From Dechloromonas sp. A34 (lineage in GTDB: Bacteria; Pseudomonadota; Gammaproteobacteria; Burkholderiales; Rhodocyclaceae), in assembly GCF_026261605.1 (NCBI RefSeq), contig NZ_CP102486.1, forward strand, positions 2,480,001-2,544,000: DNA of 64,000 nt, read 5' to 3'. Below, piece after piece: positions 47,248 through 57,149 of this stretch (position 1 is the stretch's first letter; every line of letters starts with the position of its first letter). The position numbers and the translations under genes are program-made. The notes under the pieces were generated by a model. That model was not told where the DNA came from. It was given only the letters and a program-made list of their open reading frames with translations, and ran no database searches.

Positions 47248-47552
47248 GTGTCAAAGGCTACCTGATTGCCGAAGCCAAGGTCCATGATGCAGCGGCCTAT
47301 GAGCAGTACAAGCCGCTGTCCCTGGCGGCGGTCGAGCAATATGGTGGTCGCTTCATCGTTCGTGGCGGGGCCTCCGATGTGCTCGAAGGCCAGTGGTCGC
47401 CACCGCAACGGATGGTGATCGTCGAGTTCGACTCGGTCGACCAGGCGAAATCGTTTTATCACTGCGCCGAATATCAGGCAGCTCGCAAAACCCGCGAAAA
47501 CGCTGCCGAAATGAATATGCTGGTTATTTCCGGTGTTGAGAGTTTAATTTAA
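47244..47552 (+). CDS. DUF1330 family protein
   Basis: The 102-residue protein reads from a GTG overlapping the kdsA stop (GTGA): [20 protein letters not shown], then [18 protein letters not shown] and [18 protein letters not shown]. This is the DUF1330 alpha/beta-barrel (dimeric ferredoxin-like) family. The function is unknown. The position between kdsA and eno is common in betaproteobacteria. No independent ribosome site is apparent, so it depends on coupling. Confidence 0.9.
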
Positions 47553-47573
47553 GTTGTATTTATAACCTTCTGA

Positions 47574-48872
<1,299 letters not shown>

Positions 48873-48878
48873 CTTTTG

Positions 48879-49163
48879 ATGCGCTGGCTGACGGTCGGCC
48901 TCCTCGCAACCATCGGCCTGCTCCAGTATCCCCTCTGGGTGGGCAAGGGCGGCTGGCTGAAGGTATGGGAGTACGACCGTCAATTGCAGCAACAGAAGGA
49001 AGTGACCAAGAAGTTGGAAATCAGGAATGCGGGCCTCGATGCCGAAGTCCGCGACCTGAAACAGGGTTACGATGCCATTGAGGAACGTGCCCGTTTTGAA
49101 TTGGGCATGGTCCGGCAGGACGAAACTTTCGTGCAGATCCCGGAAAAGGTTCCGGGAAAATAA
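48879..49163 (+). CDS. ftsB: Cell division protein FtsB
   Basis: The 94-residue bitopic membrane protein of the divisome (FtsQLB complex) has one N-terminal membrane segment ([20 protein letters not shown]), a coiled coil ([20 protein letters not shown] and on) and the conserved [20 protein letters not shown] motif. The ATG at 48879 lies 6 bases after the eno stop; a TTG just before it is in frame but less likely. The eno-ftsB order is the standard proteobacterial one. Confidence 0.95.
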   Translation: MRWLTVGLLATIGLLQYPLWVGKGGWLKVWEYDRQLQQQKEVTKKLEIRNAGLDAEVRDLKQGYDAIEERARFELGMVRQDETFVQIPEKVPGK

Positions 49164-49259
49164 GCGAAATAAAGACGTCGGCCGCTGTAGTCATCGGCAA
49201 TTGCCTCCGCTAGAATCGTTCTCAGCAGTCCCCCACGCAGAGCGCTTCAGGAGAACAAC

Positions 49260-49733
49260 ATGCTGCTCAAGGTTGGTGAGAAAGCCCCGACGTTTGCGTT
49301 GCCGGATGCCGATATGGAGACTGTCAATCTGGCAAACTTTCAGGGGAAGAGGCATATCGTGCTCTTCTTCTACCCGAAGGACGGGACGCCCTGGTGTACC
49401 AAGGAAGCGACTGATTTTTCGGATCACGAGGAAGATTTCCATGAGCAGGATTGCGTCCTGTTCGGAATCAGTCGCGACGACTGTCTAAAACATGCAGAGT
49501 TTCGCGACAAGGAAGGCATCGGGCTGGACTTGTTGTCGGATGCCGAGGGTACCGTCTGCAAGCAGTACGGCGTCTGGCAGGCCAAAGAGGTGGATGGCCA
49601 CAAGAAATACGGCATCGTCCGCTCCACCTTCATCATCGATCGCACCGGCCATATCCGCCATGCGCTCTACAACGTCAATTACAAGGGCCATGCACTGGAT
49701 GTGCTACGCCTAGTCAAGGAAATGAATTCATGA
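49260..49733 (+). CDS. bcp: Thiol peroxidase of the BCP/PrxQ type
   Basis: The 157-residue peroxiredoxin reduces hydroperoxides with thioredoxin as donor. The peroxidatic cysteine is in FFYPKDGTPWCTKEATDFSD near residue 46. Further cysteines at VLFGISRDDCLKHAEFRDK and GTVCKQYGV could serve as resolving residues. Length and motifs fit bacterioferritin-comigratory-protein family members. AGGAG lies about 8 bases before the ATG. slyD starts in a 4-base overlap. Confidence 0.92.
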   Translation: MLLKVGEKAPTFALPDADMETVNLANFQGKRHIVLFFYPKDGTPWCTKEATDFSDHEEDFHEQDCVLFGISRDDCLKHAEFRDKEGIGLDLLSDAEGTVCKQYGVWQAKEVDGHKKYGIVRSTFIIDRTGHIRHALYNVNYKGHALDVLRLVKEMNS

Positions 49734-50230
49734 ACATGCAGGTTGCCAAAGATAACGTCATCACCCTCGATTACCACGTTACCGATCCTGATGGCGAGGT
49801 CGTCGACGAAGGGCGCGAACCGCTCGTCTACCTGCATGGCGGTTACGATGACATTTTTCCGCTGATCGAAGAAGCCCTGCAGGGCAAGAAAGTCGGCGAA
49901 TCGATCAAGGTCAAGCTGCAGCCGGACGAAGCCTTTGGCGACTACGACGCCGAGATGGTCCAGATCGAACCGCGCAAGGATTTTCCCAAGGAATTGCAGG
50001 TCGGCATGCAGTTCGAAGGTGGTCCGGAAGATGGCGGCGATGACGATTTCGTCATCTACCGCGTGACCGACATCGCCGACGACAAGGTCGTGCTCGACGG
50101 CAATCATCCGCTGGCCGGTATGGCCCTGGTCTTCACCTGTACGGTGACTTCGATTCGCCCGGCCAGCCCGGAAGAGATTGAACACGGCCACGTGCACAAC
50201 CCGGACGACGACGGCGAAACCTGCCATTAA
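49730..50230 (+). CDS. slyD: FKBP-type peptidyl-prolyl isomerase SlyD
   Basis: The 166-residue isomerase has the FKBP core split by an insert-in-flap domain: ITLDYHVTDPDGEVVDEGRE, then the flap and KVGESIKVKLQPDEAFGDYD. The short tail HGHVHNPDDDGETCH is histidine- and acid-rich, a reduced form of the metal-binding tail of E. coli SlyD. It folds proteins and may carry nickel. The ATG overlaps the peroxiredoxin stop (ATGA). A strong terminator follows. Confidence 0.94.
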   Translation: MNMQVAKDNVITLDYHVTDPDGEVVDEGREPLVYLHGGYDDIFPLIEEALQGKKVGESIKVKLQPDEAFGDYDAEMVQIEPRKDFPKELQVGMQFEGGPEDGGDDDFVIYRVTDIADDKVVLDGNHPLAGMALVFTCTVTSIRPASPEEIEHGHVHNPDDDGETCH

Positions 50231-50273
50231 ACCGGCCTAAGGCCCGCCCGGTGCGGGTTTCCGCAAGCGACTC

Positions 50274-50304
50274 CAATGCCCGTTTCGACGGGCATTGTTT
50301 TTTT
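50274..50304 (+). terminator. Rho-independent terminator after slyD
   Basis: A perfect 10-bp stem (CAATGCCCGT with ACGGGCATTG) with a TTCG tetraloop is followed by seven T. It ends the pyrG-to-slyD direction of transcription. Confidence 0.96.
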
Positions 50305-50323
50305 CGAGCCGGAATTTATCGAG

Positions 50324-50343
50324 TACTGTACAAATATACAGGT
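50324..50343 (+). promoter_or_regulatory. LexA-binding site (SOS box) upstream of the 56-codon gene
   Basis: TACTGTACAAATATACAGGT contains CTGT-N8-ACAG with an AT-rich centre, matching the proteobacterial LexA consensus at every core base. A -10-like GATAAT lies at 50348-50353, so LexA bound here would cover the promoter. The next gene starts 83 bases downstream. Confidence 0.85.
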
Positions 50344-50425
50344 ATCGGATAATCTACGTCTTACAGCACTCGAATCCGGGTCTGCCTGTTGATTTCAACC
50401 GATTCCTGTTTGGGGAGTATCCGAA

Positions 50426-50596
50426 ATGAAGCGTCTTCAGAAATGGTTTGATCAGATTGCCGGCATGTCGTCAGACGAAATAGCCCGTCTGGCGCGAGCC
50501 CGGGAAATTTTCGACACCCCGGGCGTCGACGTGGCCAGCCTGAAGAAGCCGGCCTGCTGGCGGCGCAAGGCCCGGATTCAGATTTCCGGCGTTTGA
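50426..50596 (+). CDS. Small protein (56 aa) under a LexA box, probably SOS-induced
   Basis: The frame starts MKRLQKWFDQIAGMSSDEIA and ends ARIQISGV; the product is basic, helical and not obviously membrane-bound, with one cysteine in PACWRRKAR. GGGGAG (50412-50416) is placed as a ribosome site about 9 bases before the ATG. Its stop abuts the convergent Fe-S protein stop at 50598. With a terminator upstream and a perfect LexA core in its promoter it has the hallmarks of a single-gene SOS unit. I do not recognise the family; known SOS small proteins (SulA, TisB, DinQ) look different. Confidence 0.8.
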   Translation: MKRLQKWFDQIAGMSSDEIARLARAREIFDTPGVDVASLKKPACWRRKARIQISGV

Positions 50597-50597
50597 A

Positions 50598-51281
50598 TCA
50601 GTCGTAGTACCGTTCGATCATCCGCATGGAAATCGAGTAGGTATGGGCGATCTGTTCGTCGCTGTAGCGATGATCGCTGGCGACCGGACAGGTAATGCGG
50701 GCGACACAGGTGGCTTTGCAGCGGGAGGTCGGCGTCTTGCGGTAGGCGATGCATTTCTGCAGATCGAAACCGCCATTCAGAGCCCCGGCCGGGCAAGCCG
50801 CCAGGCAGGGTTGGTCAAGGCAGGCGGTGCACGGGGAGGTGGTGACCTGCGGCGGCGTCGGTACAAAATCGCTGTCGGTCAGGACAACCACGCGGTAGGC
50901 GTACCAACTGCCCCAGGTTTCGTTGATACCGACCATGAAGGGCGAGGCATGATGCCATCCGGCGAGTTTGCCCAGCGCCTGCAGACCGACCGAAGTTTCG
51001 GCCGGATAGACGATGGCGTGGCGAAGGCCGCCCAGCCAGCGTTCGGTGATCGCAATGCTGAACTGGTCGATCGGATGTTCGGCGGCAACTCCTGCCGCCT
51101 TCATCGCGGTCCACATCGCTTTGCCGCCATGGCCGATCAGAATTAACTGACGGTAGCGCTGCTCGGTGTCGAAGCGCTGGCGGATGTCCGCCTTCATTTT
51201 GGCGGGCAGCGTGTCGATGTTGAAAATCGCCTGCAGGTTGAGGCCGGCCTCGTTGAGTAGTGTGAAGTCTGGGGTGTTCAT
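50598..51281 (-). CDS. Ferredoxin-like 4Fe-4S protein related to the C-terminal part of QueG
   Basis: The 227-residue protein has an Fe-S module PCTACLDQPCLAACPAGALN followed by CIAYRKTPTSRCKATCVARI with TCP, resembling the double-cluster region of epoxyqueuosine reductase QueG. It is far shorter than QueG (about 350-380 residues) and its N-terminal part lacks an evident cobalamin domain. It may be a stand-alone redox protein. The start was placed at MNTPDFTLLNEAG, in ATGA overlap with the thioredoxin stop; upstream frame is read-through. Two-gene coupling with a thioredoxin supports a redox role. Confidence 0.78.
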   Translation of the reverse strand: MNTPDFTLLNEAGLNLQAIFNIDTLPAKMKADIRQRFDTEQRYRQLILIGHGGKAMWTAMKAAGVAAEHPIDQFSIAITERWLGGLRHAIVYPAETSVGLQALGKLAGWHHASPFMVGINETWGSWYAYRVVVLTDSDFVPTPPQVTTSPCTACLDQPCLAACPAGALNGGFDLQKCIAYRKTPTSRCKATCVARITCPVASDHRYSDEQIAHTYSISMRMIERYYD

Positions 51282-51601
51282 GGCGTGACGAGTTGCTCGA
51301 TGGCTTGCGCAATCTGCGCGGCATCGCTTGGCCGGACCATGCGGGCGATCTCCTCGCCCTGCCGAAGGAAAATCAGCGTCGGCCAAAGCTTGACACGGAA
51401 CGAGCGGCCCAAGGGCTGCCCCGGTCCATCCTCGATCTTGAGGTGGCTGAGTTGCGGAAACGCGGCCAGGGCCTTGGCCAGCAAGGGTTGCGCGGCTTGG
51501 CAATGGCCACACCAGGGGGCGCCAAACTCGATCAGCACGGGTTCTTGCAGGGCGTTGATCTCGTCGCGGGTGGGCGCGATTGCGGCATAGCTTTCGTTCA
51601 T
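51278..51601 (-). CDS. Thioredoxin family protein
   Basis: The 107-residue protein has a thioredoxin fold with active site LIEFGAPWCGHCQAAQPLLA near residue 30 and the cis-proline region VKLWPTLIFLRQGEEI. The CGHC motif is more oxidising than the CGPC of thioredoxin 1. There is no signal peptide, so it acts in the cytoplasm. It is coupled to the Fe-S protein gene downstream (ATGA) and lies 10 bases after the phosphoesterase gene. Confidence 0.92.
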   Translation of the reverse strand: MNESYAAIAPTRDEINALQEPVLIEFGAPWCGHCQAAQPLLAKALAAFPQLSHLKIEDGPGQPLGRSFRVKLWPTLIFLRQGEEIARMVRPSDAAQIAQAIEQLVTP

Positions 51602-51611
51602 CGGCAGTTCC

Positions 51612-52532
51612 TCAATACCCGCGGCGTGGCCAGGGATGCGTTGCGAAGTGAAAAAGCTCGGGGTTGTCGGTGTCGATGGTGCCCCGTGTCCAGCCCATCA
51701 GCGGGTAGCCGAAGGTTTCCACTCGCGTGAAATTGGCCAGCGGCTTGCCTTGGCCGTCACGCAACGGATGATCGATACGGCTCATGTGGCTGTCCCCATG
51801 TACGACAACAACCTGGCCGCTGAAATTCATCGTTTCGCGCTGCATGTTTTCCACAAAGCTCCGGTAGCCGCGATGGGCCAGCCCTTGGGAGAAATGCTGG
51901 AAACCAGGATTGGCTTGGAAAAGGACCACGATGCCGGCCAGGTGGTTGCGGCGGGCCAGAGCGAAGCTGTCGGCCAGCCAGTCCTGTACGACGGGATTGC
52001 GGGCCAGGAATTCGGCACTGGCTTCGCCGACCATGCCGAAGTTGTTATTGCCGCCCGGCAGGTTGAGCGTCACGAACAGCACCGGCCCCAAACGGAAACG
52101 GGCATGTTCGACATAGCTGCCGGGCTGGCGTTGCAGCGGCAGTTTCCGCATGCCCAGCGAAAAGCCGTCCGGCCAGAACAGGCGGCGCAGTTTGCCGAGT
52201 CGTTCCAGCGGGTCATAGGCGCCGTTCGAGAGGCGGGCGCAGTCGCTCCATTCGTTGTCGCCGGGCACGAAAATGAAGGGCACCCGACTGTTGTCGAACA
52301 GCCGGTGGCGATCCTCGAACAGGCTGTCGTCGCAGCGCGCCGAACCATGCTTGAAATCGCCTACGTGGGCGATAAACTCGACCTGGCTGTCGGCGATCAC
52401 CGAAAGCATCAGGGGCAGTTCGGCCCGTTCGCGATCGGAATAGGGCACGTCGCCGATCAGCCCGAAATGCCAGGTTTCGGCCCCGGCCAGCAGCGACCAG
52501 CCGAGCAGCAGCGCGGCCAGCCAGGGTCTCAC
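51612..52532 (-). CDS. Secreted calcineurin-like metallophosphoesterase
   Basis: The 306-residue protein has a signal peptide ([20 protein letters not shown]) and the metallophosphoesterase motifs [40 protein letters not shown] and [12 protein letters not shown], which supply the two-metal ligands. It should hydrolyse a phosphoester in the periplasm; the substrate is unknown. The ATG overlaps the mutS stop by 4 bases, so it is translated with mutS. Confidence 0.9.
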   Translation of the reverse strand: MRPWLAALLLGWSLLAGAETWHFGLIGDVPYSDRERAELPLMLSVIADSQVEFIAHVGDFKHGSARCDDSLFEDRHRLFDNSRVPFIFVPGDNEWSDCARLSNGAYDPLERLGKLRRLFWPDGFSLGMRKLPLQRQPGSYVEHARFRLGPVLFVTLNLPGGNNNFGMVGEASAEFLARNPVVQDWLADSFALARRNHLAGIVVLFQANPGFQHFSQGLAHRGYRSFVENMQRETMNFSGQVVVVHGDSHMSRIDHPLRDGQGKPLANFTRVETFGYPLMGWTRGTIDTDNPELFHFATHPWPRRGY

Positions 52533-55108
52533 TTGAGCAGGCCCTTCAGGGCATAGAGGGCATCGAGTGCTTCGCGCGGCGTCAGGCTGTCGGGGTCGAG
52601 GGCGGCCAGTCGGTCCACCACCGGATGGCTTTCCGGTTCGGCCGGCTCGGGGTCGCCCTGGGCGAAGAGGTCGGGTTGCAGCGGATCGACCGCCGCCCGC
52701 TGCTCGAATTCGCGCAACTGCTTGCGGGCGGCGCGCACGACGGCGCCCGGTATGCCGGCCAGCGCAGCAACCTGGATCCCGTAGCTCTGATTGGCCGGGC
52801 CTTCCTCGACGGCGTGCAGGAAGACGATGCGGTCGTTGTGCTCGACGGCATCGAGGTGCACGTTGGCCAGTTCCGTGTATTCGTGGGAGAGCCGGGTCAG
52901 TTCGAAATAGTGCGTGGCGAACAGCGTCAGGCAGCGGTTCTTCTCTATCAGGTGGCGCAGGATGGCGAAAGCCAGCGCCATGCCGTCGAAGGTCGAAGTG
53001 CCACGCCCGATTTCGTCCATCAGCACCAGGCTGTTGGCGGTCGCGTGGTGCAGGATGGCGGCGGCTTCGGTCATCTCGACCATGAAGGTCGAACGGCCGG
53101 AAGCTAAGTCGTCGGAAGCGCCGATCCGGGTGAAGATGCGGTCCATCGGGCCGAGCACGACGCGGTCGGCCGGCACGTAGCAGCCGATGTGGGCGAGTAG
53201 GGCGATCAGCGCCGTCTGCCGCATGTAGGTCGATTTACCGCCCATGTTGGGGCCGGTGATGAGCAGCAGGCGACGGTTGTCGGCGAGCAGGCAGTCATTG
53301 GCGATGAAGGTCTCGGCGCTGTTGGCCATTTCCCCTTCGACCACTGGGTGACGGCCGCCGGTGATGGCGAGGCCGATCTCGGTCGTGAATTCCGGCTTGC
53401 TCCAGTTGCGCTTCAAGGCGGTGTCGGCGAAGCCTGCCAGCAGGTCGAGTTGGGCGATAGCGCGGGCGATGGCCTGCAGGGTCGGCACGTCCGGCAGCAG
53501 GTCGTCGAGGATGACCTCGTAGAGCATCTTTTCGCGGGCCAGCGAACGCTCCTGAGCGGACAGCGCCTTGTCCTCGAAGGCCTTGAGTTCCGGCGTGATG
53601 TAGCGCTCGGCGTTCTTCAGCGTCTGACGGCGGCGGTAGTCGTCGGGAATCTTGTCGACATTGGCGTGGGTGACCTCGATATAGAAGCCATGCACCTTGT
53701 TGTATTCGACCTTGAGGCTGGCGATGCCGCTGCGTTCGCGTTCGCGGACTTCCATGTCGACCAGGTAGGCGCCGCAGTTGTCGTTCAGTGAGCGCAGTTC
53801 GTCGAGCTCGACGTCGTAGCCCAGGGCGATGGCGCCGCCGTCGCGAATCTGGGCGGCGGGTTCGGCGGCAATCGAACGGACCAGCAGGTCGAGGGTGGCT
53901 GCCGGCGTTTGCAGATCGGATTCCAGCTGGCCGAGCAGCGGCGAAACGTTGCCGGCCAGCGGGGCGCGCAGGGCACCGAGGCGGGCCAGCGATTCGCGCA
54001 GGCTGGCCAGGTCGCGCGGCCGGGCGTTGCGCAGGGCGATGCGACCGGCGATGCGCTCGATGTCGGCGATGCCCTTGAGTTCGCGGCGCACTTCGCCGGC
54101 CATCCGGCCGTAGTCTTCGAGCAGGGCTTCGACGGCGCCGTGGCGAGCGGCGGGAATGCCACGTTCGCGCAGCGGATGGTGCAGGGTATGGCGCAAAAGG
54201 CGCGAACCCATGCTGGTCACGCAGTTGTCGAGCAGCGAGAACAGGGTCGGTGTCGGCTGGCCGCGCAGGGTTTCAGTCAGTTCCAGATTGCGCCGGGTGG
54301 CGAGGTCGAGACCCAGGTAGGCGCCTTCGAGTTCGACGGTCAGCGCCCGCAAGTGCGGCAGGCTACCGCTCTGTGTCGCCTGGGCGTACTGCAGCAGGGC
54401 ACCGGCGGCGGCGATCGCCGGGCGCAGGCCTTCGGCCCCGAAGCCGGCCAGCGAGGCGACCTTGAACTGGTCGCAGAGCAGGCGCTTGGCCGAGTCGAAT
54501 TCGAAATACCAGTCGGGCTGGCGGGTGCGCGCCGTCTCCAGCGGGAAGTTGGGCTCCCAGCTTTCCGGGTAGAGGATTTCGGCCGGGCGGATGCGTTCCA
54601 GCGTCGCGGCGATCTGCTCGCTCGGCACTTCGGTCAGGATGAACTCGCCGCTCGCCAGATTCAGGCGGGCGAAGCCGGCCGTGTTGCGGGTCGTGGTCAG
54701 GGCGAGCAGCCAGATGTCCTGCTTGTCGTCGATCAGCGCCGCATCGGTCAGCGTGCCGGGGGTCACGATGCGCGCCACGGCGCGCTCGACCGGCCCCTTG
54801 CTGGTCGCCGGATCGCCGATCTGCTCGCAGATGACCACCGATTCGCCGAGCTTGACCAGGCGGGCGAGATAGGGCTCCAGCGAATGGAAGGGGATGCCGG
54901 CCATCTTGATCGGCACCCCCGCCGACTGGCCGCGCGTGGTCAGCGTGATGTCAAGCAGGCGCGCTGCCTTTTCCGCATCCTCGTAGAAAACCTCGTAGAA
55001 ATCGCCCATCCGGTAGAAGAGCAGGGTGTTCTGATGATTGGCTTTCAGCCCGAGATACTGGCGCATCATCGGGGTGTGCTTGGAGAGGTCGGGCGTCGGG
55101 GTGGCCAT
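52529..55108 (-). CDS. mutS: DNA mismatch repair protein MutS
   Basis: The 859-residue mismatch-recognition ATPase is full length. The N-terminal mismatch-binding domain begins at [20 protein letters not shown] with the [13 protein letters not shown] phenylalanine/glutamate motif. The ATPase has Walker A ([16 protein letters not shown]) and Walker B ([17 protein letters not shown]). The C-terminus carries the short dimerisation tail. An in-frame ATG at 55108 gives the usual start. The metallophosphoesterase gene overlaps its stop. Confidence 0.98.
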   Translation of the reverse strand: MATPTPDLSKHTPMMRQYLGLKANHQNTLLFYRMGDFYEVFYEDAEKAARLLDITLTTRGQSAGVPIKMAGIPFHSLEPYLARLVKLGESVVICEQIGDPATSKGPVERAVARIVTPGTLTDAALIDDKQDIWLLALTTTRNTAGFARLNLASGEFILTEVPSEQIAATLERIRPAEILYPESWEPNFPLETARTRQPDWYFEFDSAKRLLCDQFKVASLAGFGAEGLRPAIAAAGALLQYAQATQSGSLPHLRALTVELEGAYLGLDLATRRNLELTETLRGQPTPTLFSLLDNCVTSMGSRLLRHTLHHPLRERGIPAARHGAVEALLEDYGRMAGEVRRELKGIADIERIAGRIALRNARPRDLASLRESLARLGALRAPLAGNVSPLLGQLESDLQTPAATLDLLVRSIAAEPAAQIRDGGAIALGYDVELDELRSLNDNCGAYLVDMEVRERERSGIASLKVEYNKVHGFYIEVTHANVDKIPDDYRRRQTLKNAERYITPELKAFEDKALSAQERSLAREKMLYEVILDDLLPDVPTLQAIARAIAQLDLLAGFADTALKRNWSKPEFTTEIGLAITGGRHPVVEGEMANSAETFIANDCLLADNRRLLLITGPNMGGKSTYMRQTALIALLAHIGCYVPADRVVLGPMDRIFTRIGASDDLASGRSTFMVEMTEAAAILHHATANSLVLMDEIGRGTSTFDGMALAFAILRHLIEKNRCLTLFATHYFELTRLSHEYTELANVHLDAVEHNDRIVFLHAVEEGPANQSYGIQVAALAGIPGAVVRAARKQLREFEQRAAVDPLQPDLFAQGDPEPAEPESHPVVDRLAALDPDSLTPREALDALYALKGLLK

Positions 55109-55182
55109 TGATTCAGTGTTTTAGGTGGAGCGGCGAGGGGCGCAATTGTCCCATCAACGGGGAGTAGCTGCCACTGGCGGGT

Positions 55183-56796
55183 TCAGGGGACGAGCAGTTC
55201 GATCAGTTGCGGCCCGCCGTCGGCGATGGCATGGCGCAGGGCGGTACGAAACGCGTCGTTGTCGTCGGCCCGGGCATAGCCGAGGCCGAAGGTCAGGGCC
55301 GCGTGTTCGAAGCTGATTTGCTGCGGCGTGCGCCAGCCCGGCTCGAATTCCGGCAGGGCGGCCTGGGGCAGGAGGTCGAAAATGCCGCCGCCACCGTTAT
55401 TGACCGTGACGATGATTGCATCGCGCCCAGCAGCGAGCGCCAGGCCGCCGAGGTCGTGCTGGGTGGTCAGGTCGCCGAGCAGGGCGACGATCCGGCCATG
55501 GACGGCGGCGATTCCGAGGGCGGTCGAGATGTTGCCGTCGATGCCGCTGGCGCCTCGGTTGCCATGGAAGTGCAAGGTCTTTCCCCCGTGCCCGGAGTAG
55601 GAGTCGAGCTGGCGGATGGCCAGCGAGTTGCCGATGAAGAGCGGCGTGTCGGCTGCGACTTCGTCGATCAGGACGGCGATGTGCCCGGCATCGATAGCGG
55701 CCGGAACGGTTTGTTCCCGATCGGCGAAGGCGGCTCGCCAGCCGGCTGGTGTTGGCGCCGGTGCCGCCGCCAGCAGCGCCTGACAGACGGCGAGCGGCGC
55801 GGCGCGCAGCAGGTGGGTCAGGCGGTGGGTCGGGTCGGTCCACCGCGGCCAGGGCTCGACCAGAGCATGGGTGGCCGTAGCACTGGCGACGTAATCCTGG
55901 AGATGGCGGGTTACCGGAAAGGCGCCGAAGCGCAGCACCCATTGCGGGTGGTGGCTGGCGGCGAATGGGCGGTCGGCCAGCCAGCGGTTGTAGCGGACGC
56001 ACAGTCGGGTGCGGTCATGCGGCCCGAAACGCATATTGGACAGCGGTTCGGCCAGGATTGGGCAGTCGAGGTGTTCCGCTAGCGCGGCGAGGGCGTCGGC
56101 AAAGCCGGATTCCGGGGGCTGTTCGCCGCAGACGATGATCCCAGGGCGCCCGGCAATGGCTGCGCTCAGTTCGGCTATGACCTCCGGCGCGGGGTGCAGG
56201 GCAGGAGGCGCCCAGCGAATACTTCCCGGCGGCTGGATGGCCGGGATGTCGCCACTCGGCACCAGTGGTTCGCGGAAAGGCTGGTTGACATGCACCGGCC
56301 CCGGATACGGCCAGACGGTCTGCTCATAAATCCGCGCCGCCAGGCGGTGCAGGTAGTCCGGGTCGAAGGCCGCCTCGGGCGTGCCGAGATCGTGGCAGGC
56401 CCGGACATGCGAGCCGAACAGCCCGACCTGGTTGATCGTCTGGTTGGCGCCGCAGCCCTGCAGTTCGGGGGGGCGGTCGGCGGAGATCAGGATCAGCGGG
56501 ACGCCCGCCTGGCTGGCCTCGATCACCGCCGGTAGCCAGTTGGCCAGGGCGGTGCCGGAGGTGGCGAGGACGAGGACCGGCTGCCGGCTGGCCTTGGCGA
56601 TGCCGAGGGCGAAAAACGCCGCACAGCGCTCATCGACCGCTACCGTACACTCCAGGCCGGTCTGGCGCAGCATGGCCAGGGCGAGCGGCGTCGACCGCGA
56701 GCCCGGCGAGATGATGGCGTGCGTCGCGCCGGCGGCAACCAAACCGGTGACCAGGGTTTGCGACCAGAGAAGGTTCAGTGTGCCGGTATCGATCAT
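55183..56796 (-). CDS. menD: MenD, SEPHCHC synthase of menaquinone biosynthesis
   Basis: This thiamine-diphosphate enzyme joins isochorismate and 2-oxoglutarate in the first committed step of classical menaquinone synthesis. The 537-residue protein shows THAIISPGSRSTPLALAMLR, the active-site glutamate in VAVDERCAAFFALGIAKAS, and the ThDP motif LLGDLTTQHDLGGLA through VTVNNGGGGIFDLLPQ. No other men gene is in the window. Many betaproteobacteria use ubiquinone only, so this points to an additional low-potential quinone. The gene stands alone between mutS and tRNA-Asp. Confidence 0.96.
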   Translation of the reverse strand: MIDTGTLNLLWSQTLVTGLVAAGATHAIISPGSRSTPLALAMLRQTGLECTVAVDERCAAFFALGIAKASRQPVLVLATSGTALANWLPAVIEASQAGVPLILISADRPPELQGCGANQTINQVGLFGSHVRACHDLGTPEAAFDPDYLHRLAARIYEQTVWPYPGPVHVNQPFREPLVPSGDIPAIQPPGSIRWAPPALHPAPEVIAELSAAIAGRPGIIVCGEQPPESGFADALAALAEHLDCPILAEPLSNMRFGPHDRTRLCVRYNRWLADRPFAASHHPQWVLRFGAFPVTRHLQDYVASATATHALVEPWPRWTDPTHRLTHLLRAAPLAVCQALLAAAPAPTPAGWRAAFADREQTVPAAIDAGHIAVLIDEVAADTPLFIGNSLAIRQLDSYSGHGGKTLHFHGNRGASGIDGNISTALGIAAVHGRIVALLGDLTTQHDLGGLALAAGRDAIIVTVNNGGGGIFDLLPQAALPEFEPGWRTPQQISFEHAALTFGLGYARADDNDAFRTALRHAIADGGPQLIELLVP

Positions 56797-56866
56797 CGTT
56801 TCAGCAAGAAGGCCGGAAACGCCCGATTGTAGCGGTAATGAAGCGGGCGGAAAGCCGTTGGCGTGC

Positions 56867-56872
56867 TATTAT
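56867..56872 (+). promoter_or_regulatory. -10 element with GC-rich discriminator, tRNA-Asp promoter
   Basis: TATTAT is followed directly by CCGGCCCG, a GC-rich discriminator typical of stable-RNA promoters under stringent control. It lies about 46 bases before the tRNA. No good -35 is seen at standard spacing. Confidence 0.4.
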
Positions 56873-56917
56873 CCGGCCCGTTCTCTGCTGTCCGGCTAAT
56901 ACCGGGCGGCCCAACGC

Positions 56918-56994
56918 GGAGTGGTAGTTCAGTTGGTTAGAATACCGGCCTGTCACGCCGGGGGTCGCGGGTTCGAGTCCCGTCCACTCCGCCA
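56918..56994 (+). tRNA. tRNA-Asp (anticodon GTC)
   Basis: The 77-base cloverleaf has acceptor arms GGAGTGG and CCACTCC, D-arm AGTTCAGTTGGTTAGAAT, anticodon loop CTGTCAC with GTC at 56952-56954, T-loop GGTTCGAGTCC, discriminator G and an encoded CCA end. All stems pair. Confidence 0.98.
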
Positions 56995-57001
56995 GTTCAA
57001 G

Positions 57002-57046
57002 AAACCCGATGAAAATCCCGGCGATTTCCATCGGGTTTTTGTTTTT
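57002..57046 (+). terminator. Rho-independent terminator after tRNA-Asp
   Basis: AAACCCGATG pairs with CATCGGGTTT, with an inner GAAAATC/GATTTC stem, followed by TTTGTTTTT. It begins 8 bases after the tRNA. Confidence 0.92.
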
Positions 57047-57149
57047 CGCCAGCTGTGATTCTGAAGACGCAAGAACCGTGGGCCAGAAAGGCACTTTCGA
57101 GGTATTCTGAGCGCTGGCGGCTCATGCCATTTGACAGGGTTATTTCCGA

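Noticed and set aside
53909..55111. Plus-strand open frame of 400 codons
   Set aside because: It is antisense to mutS and has no family features.
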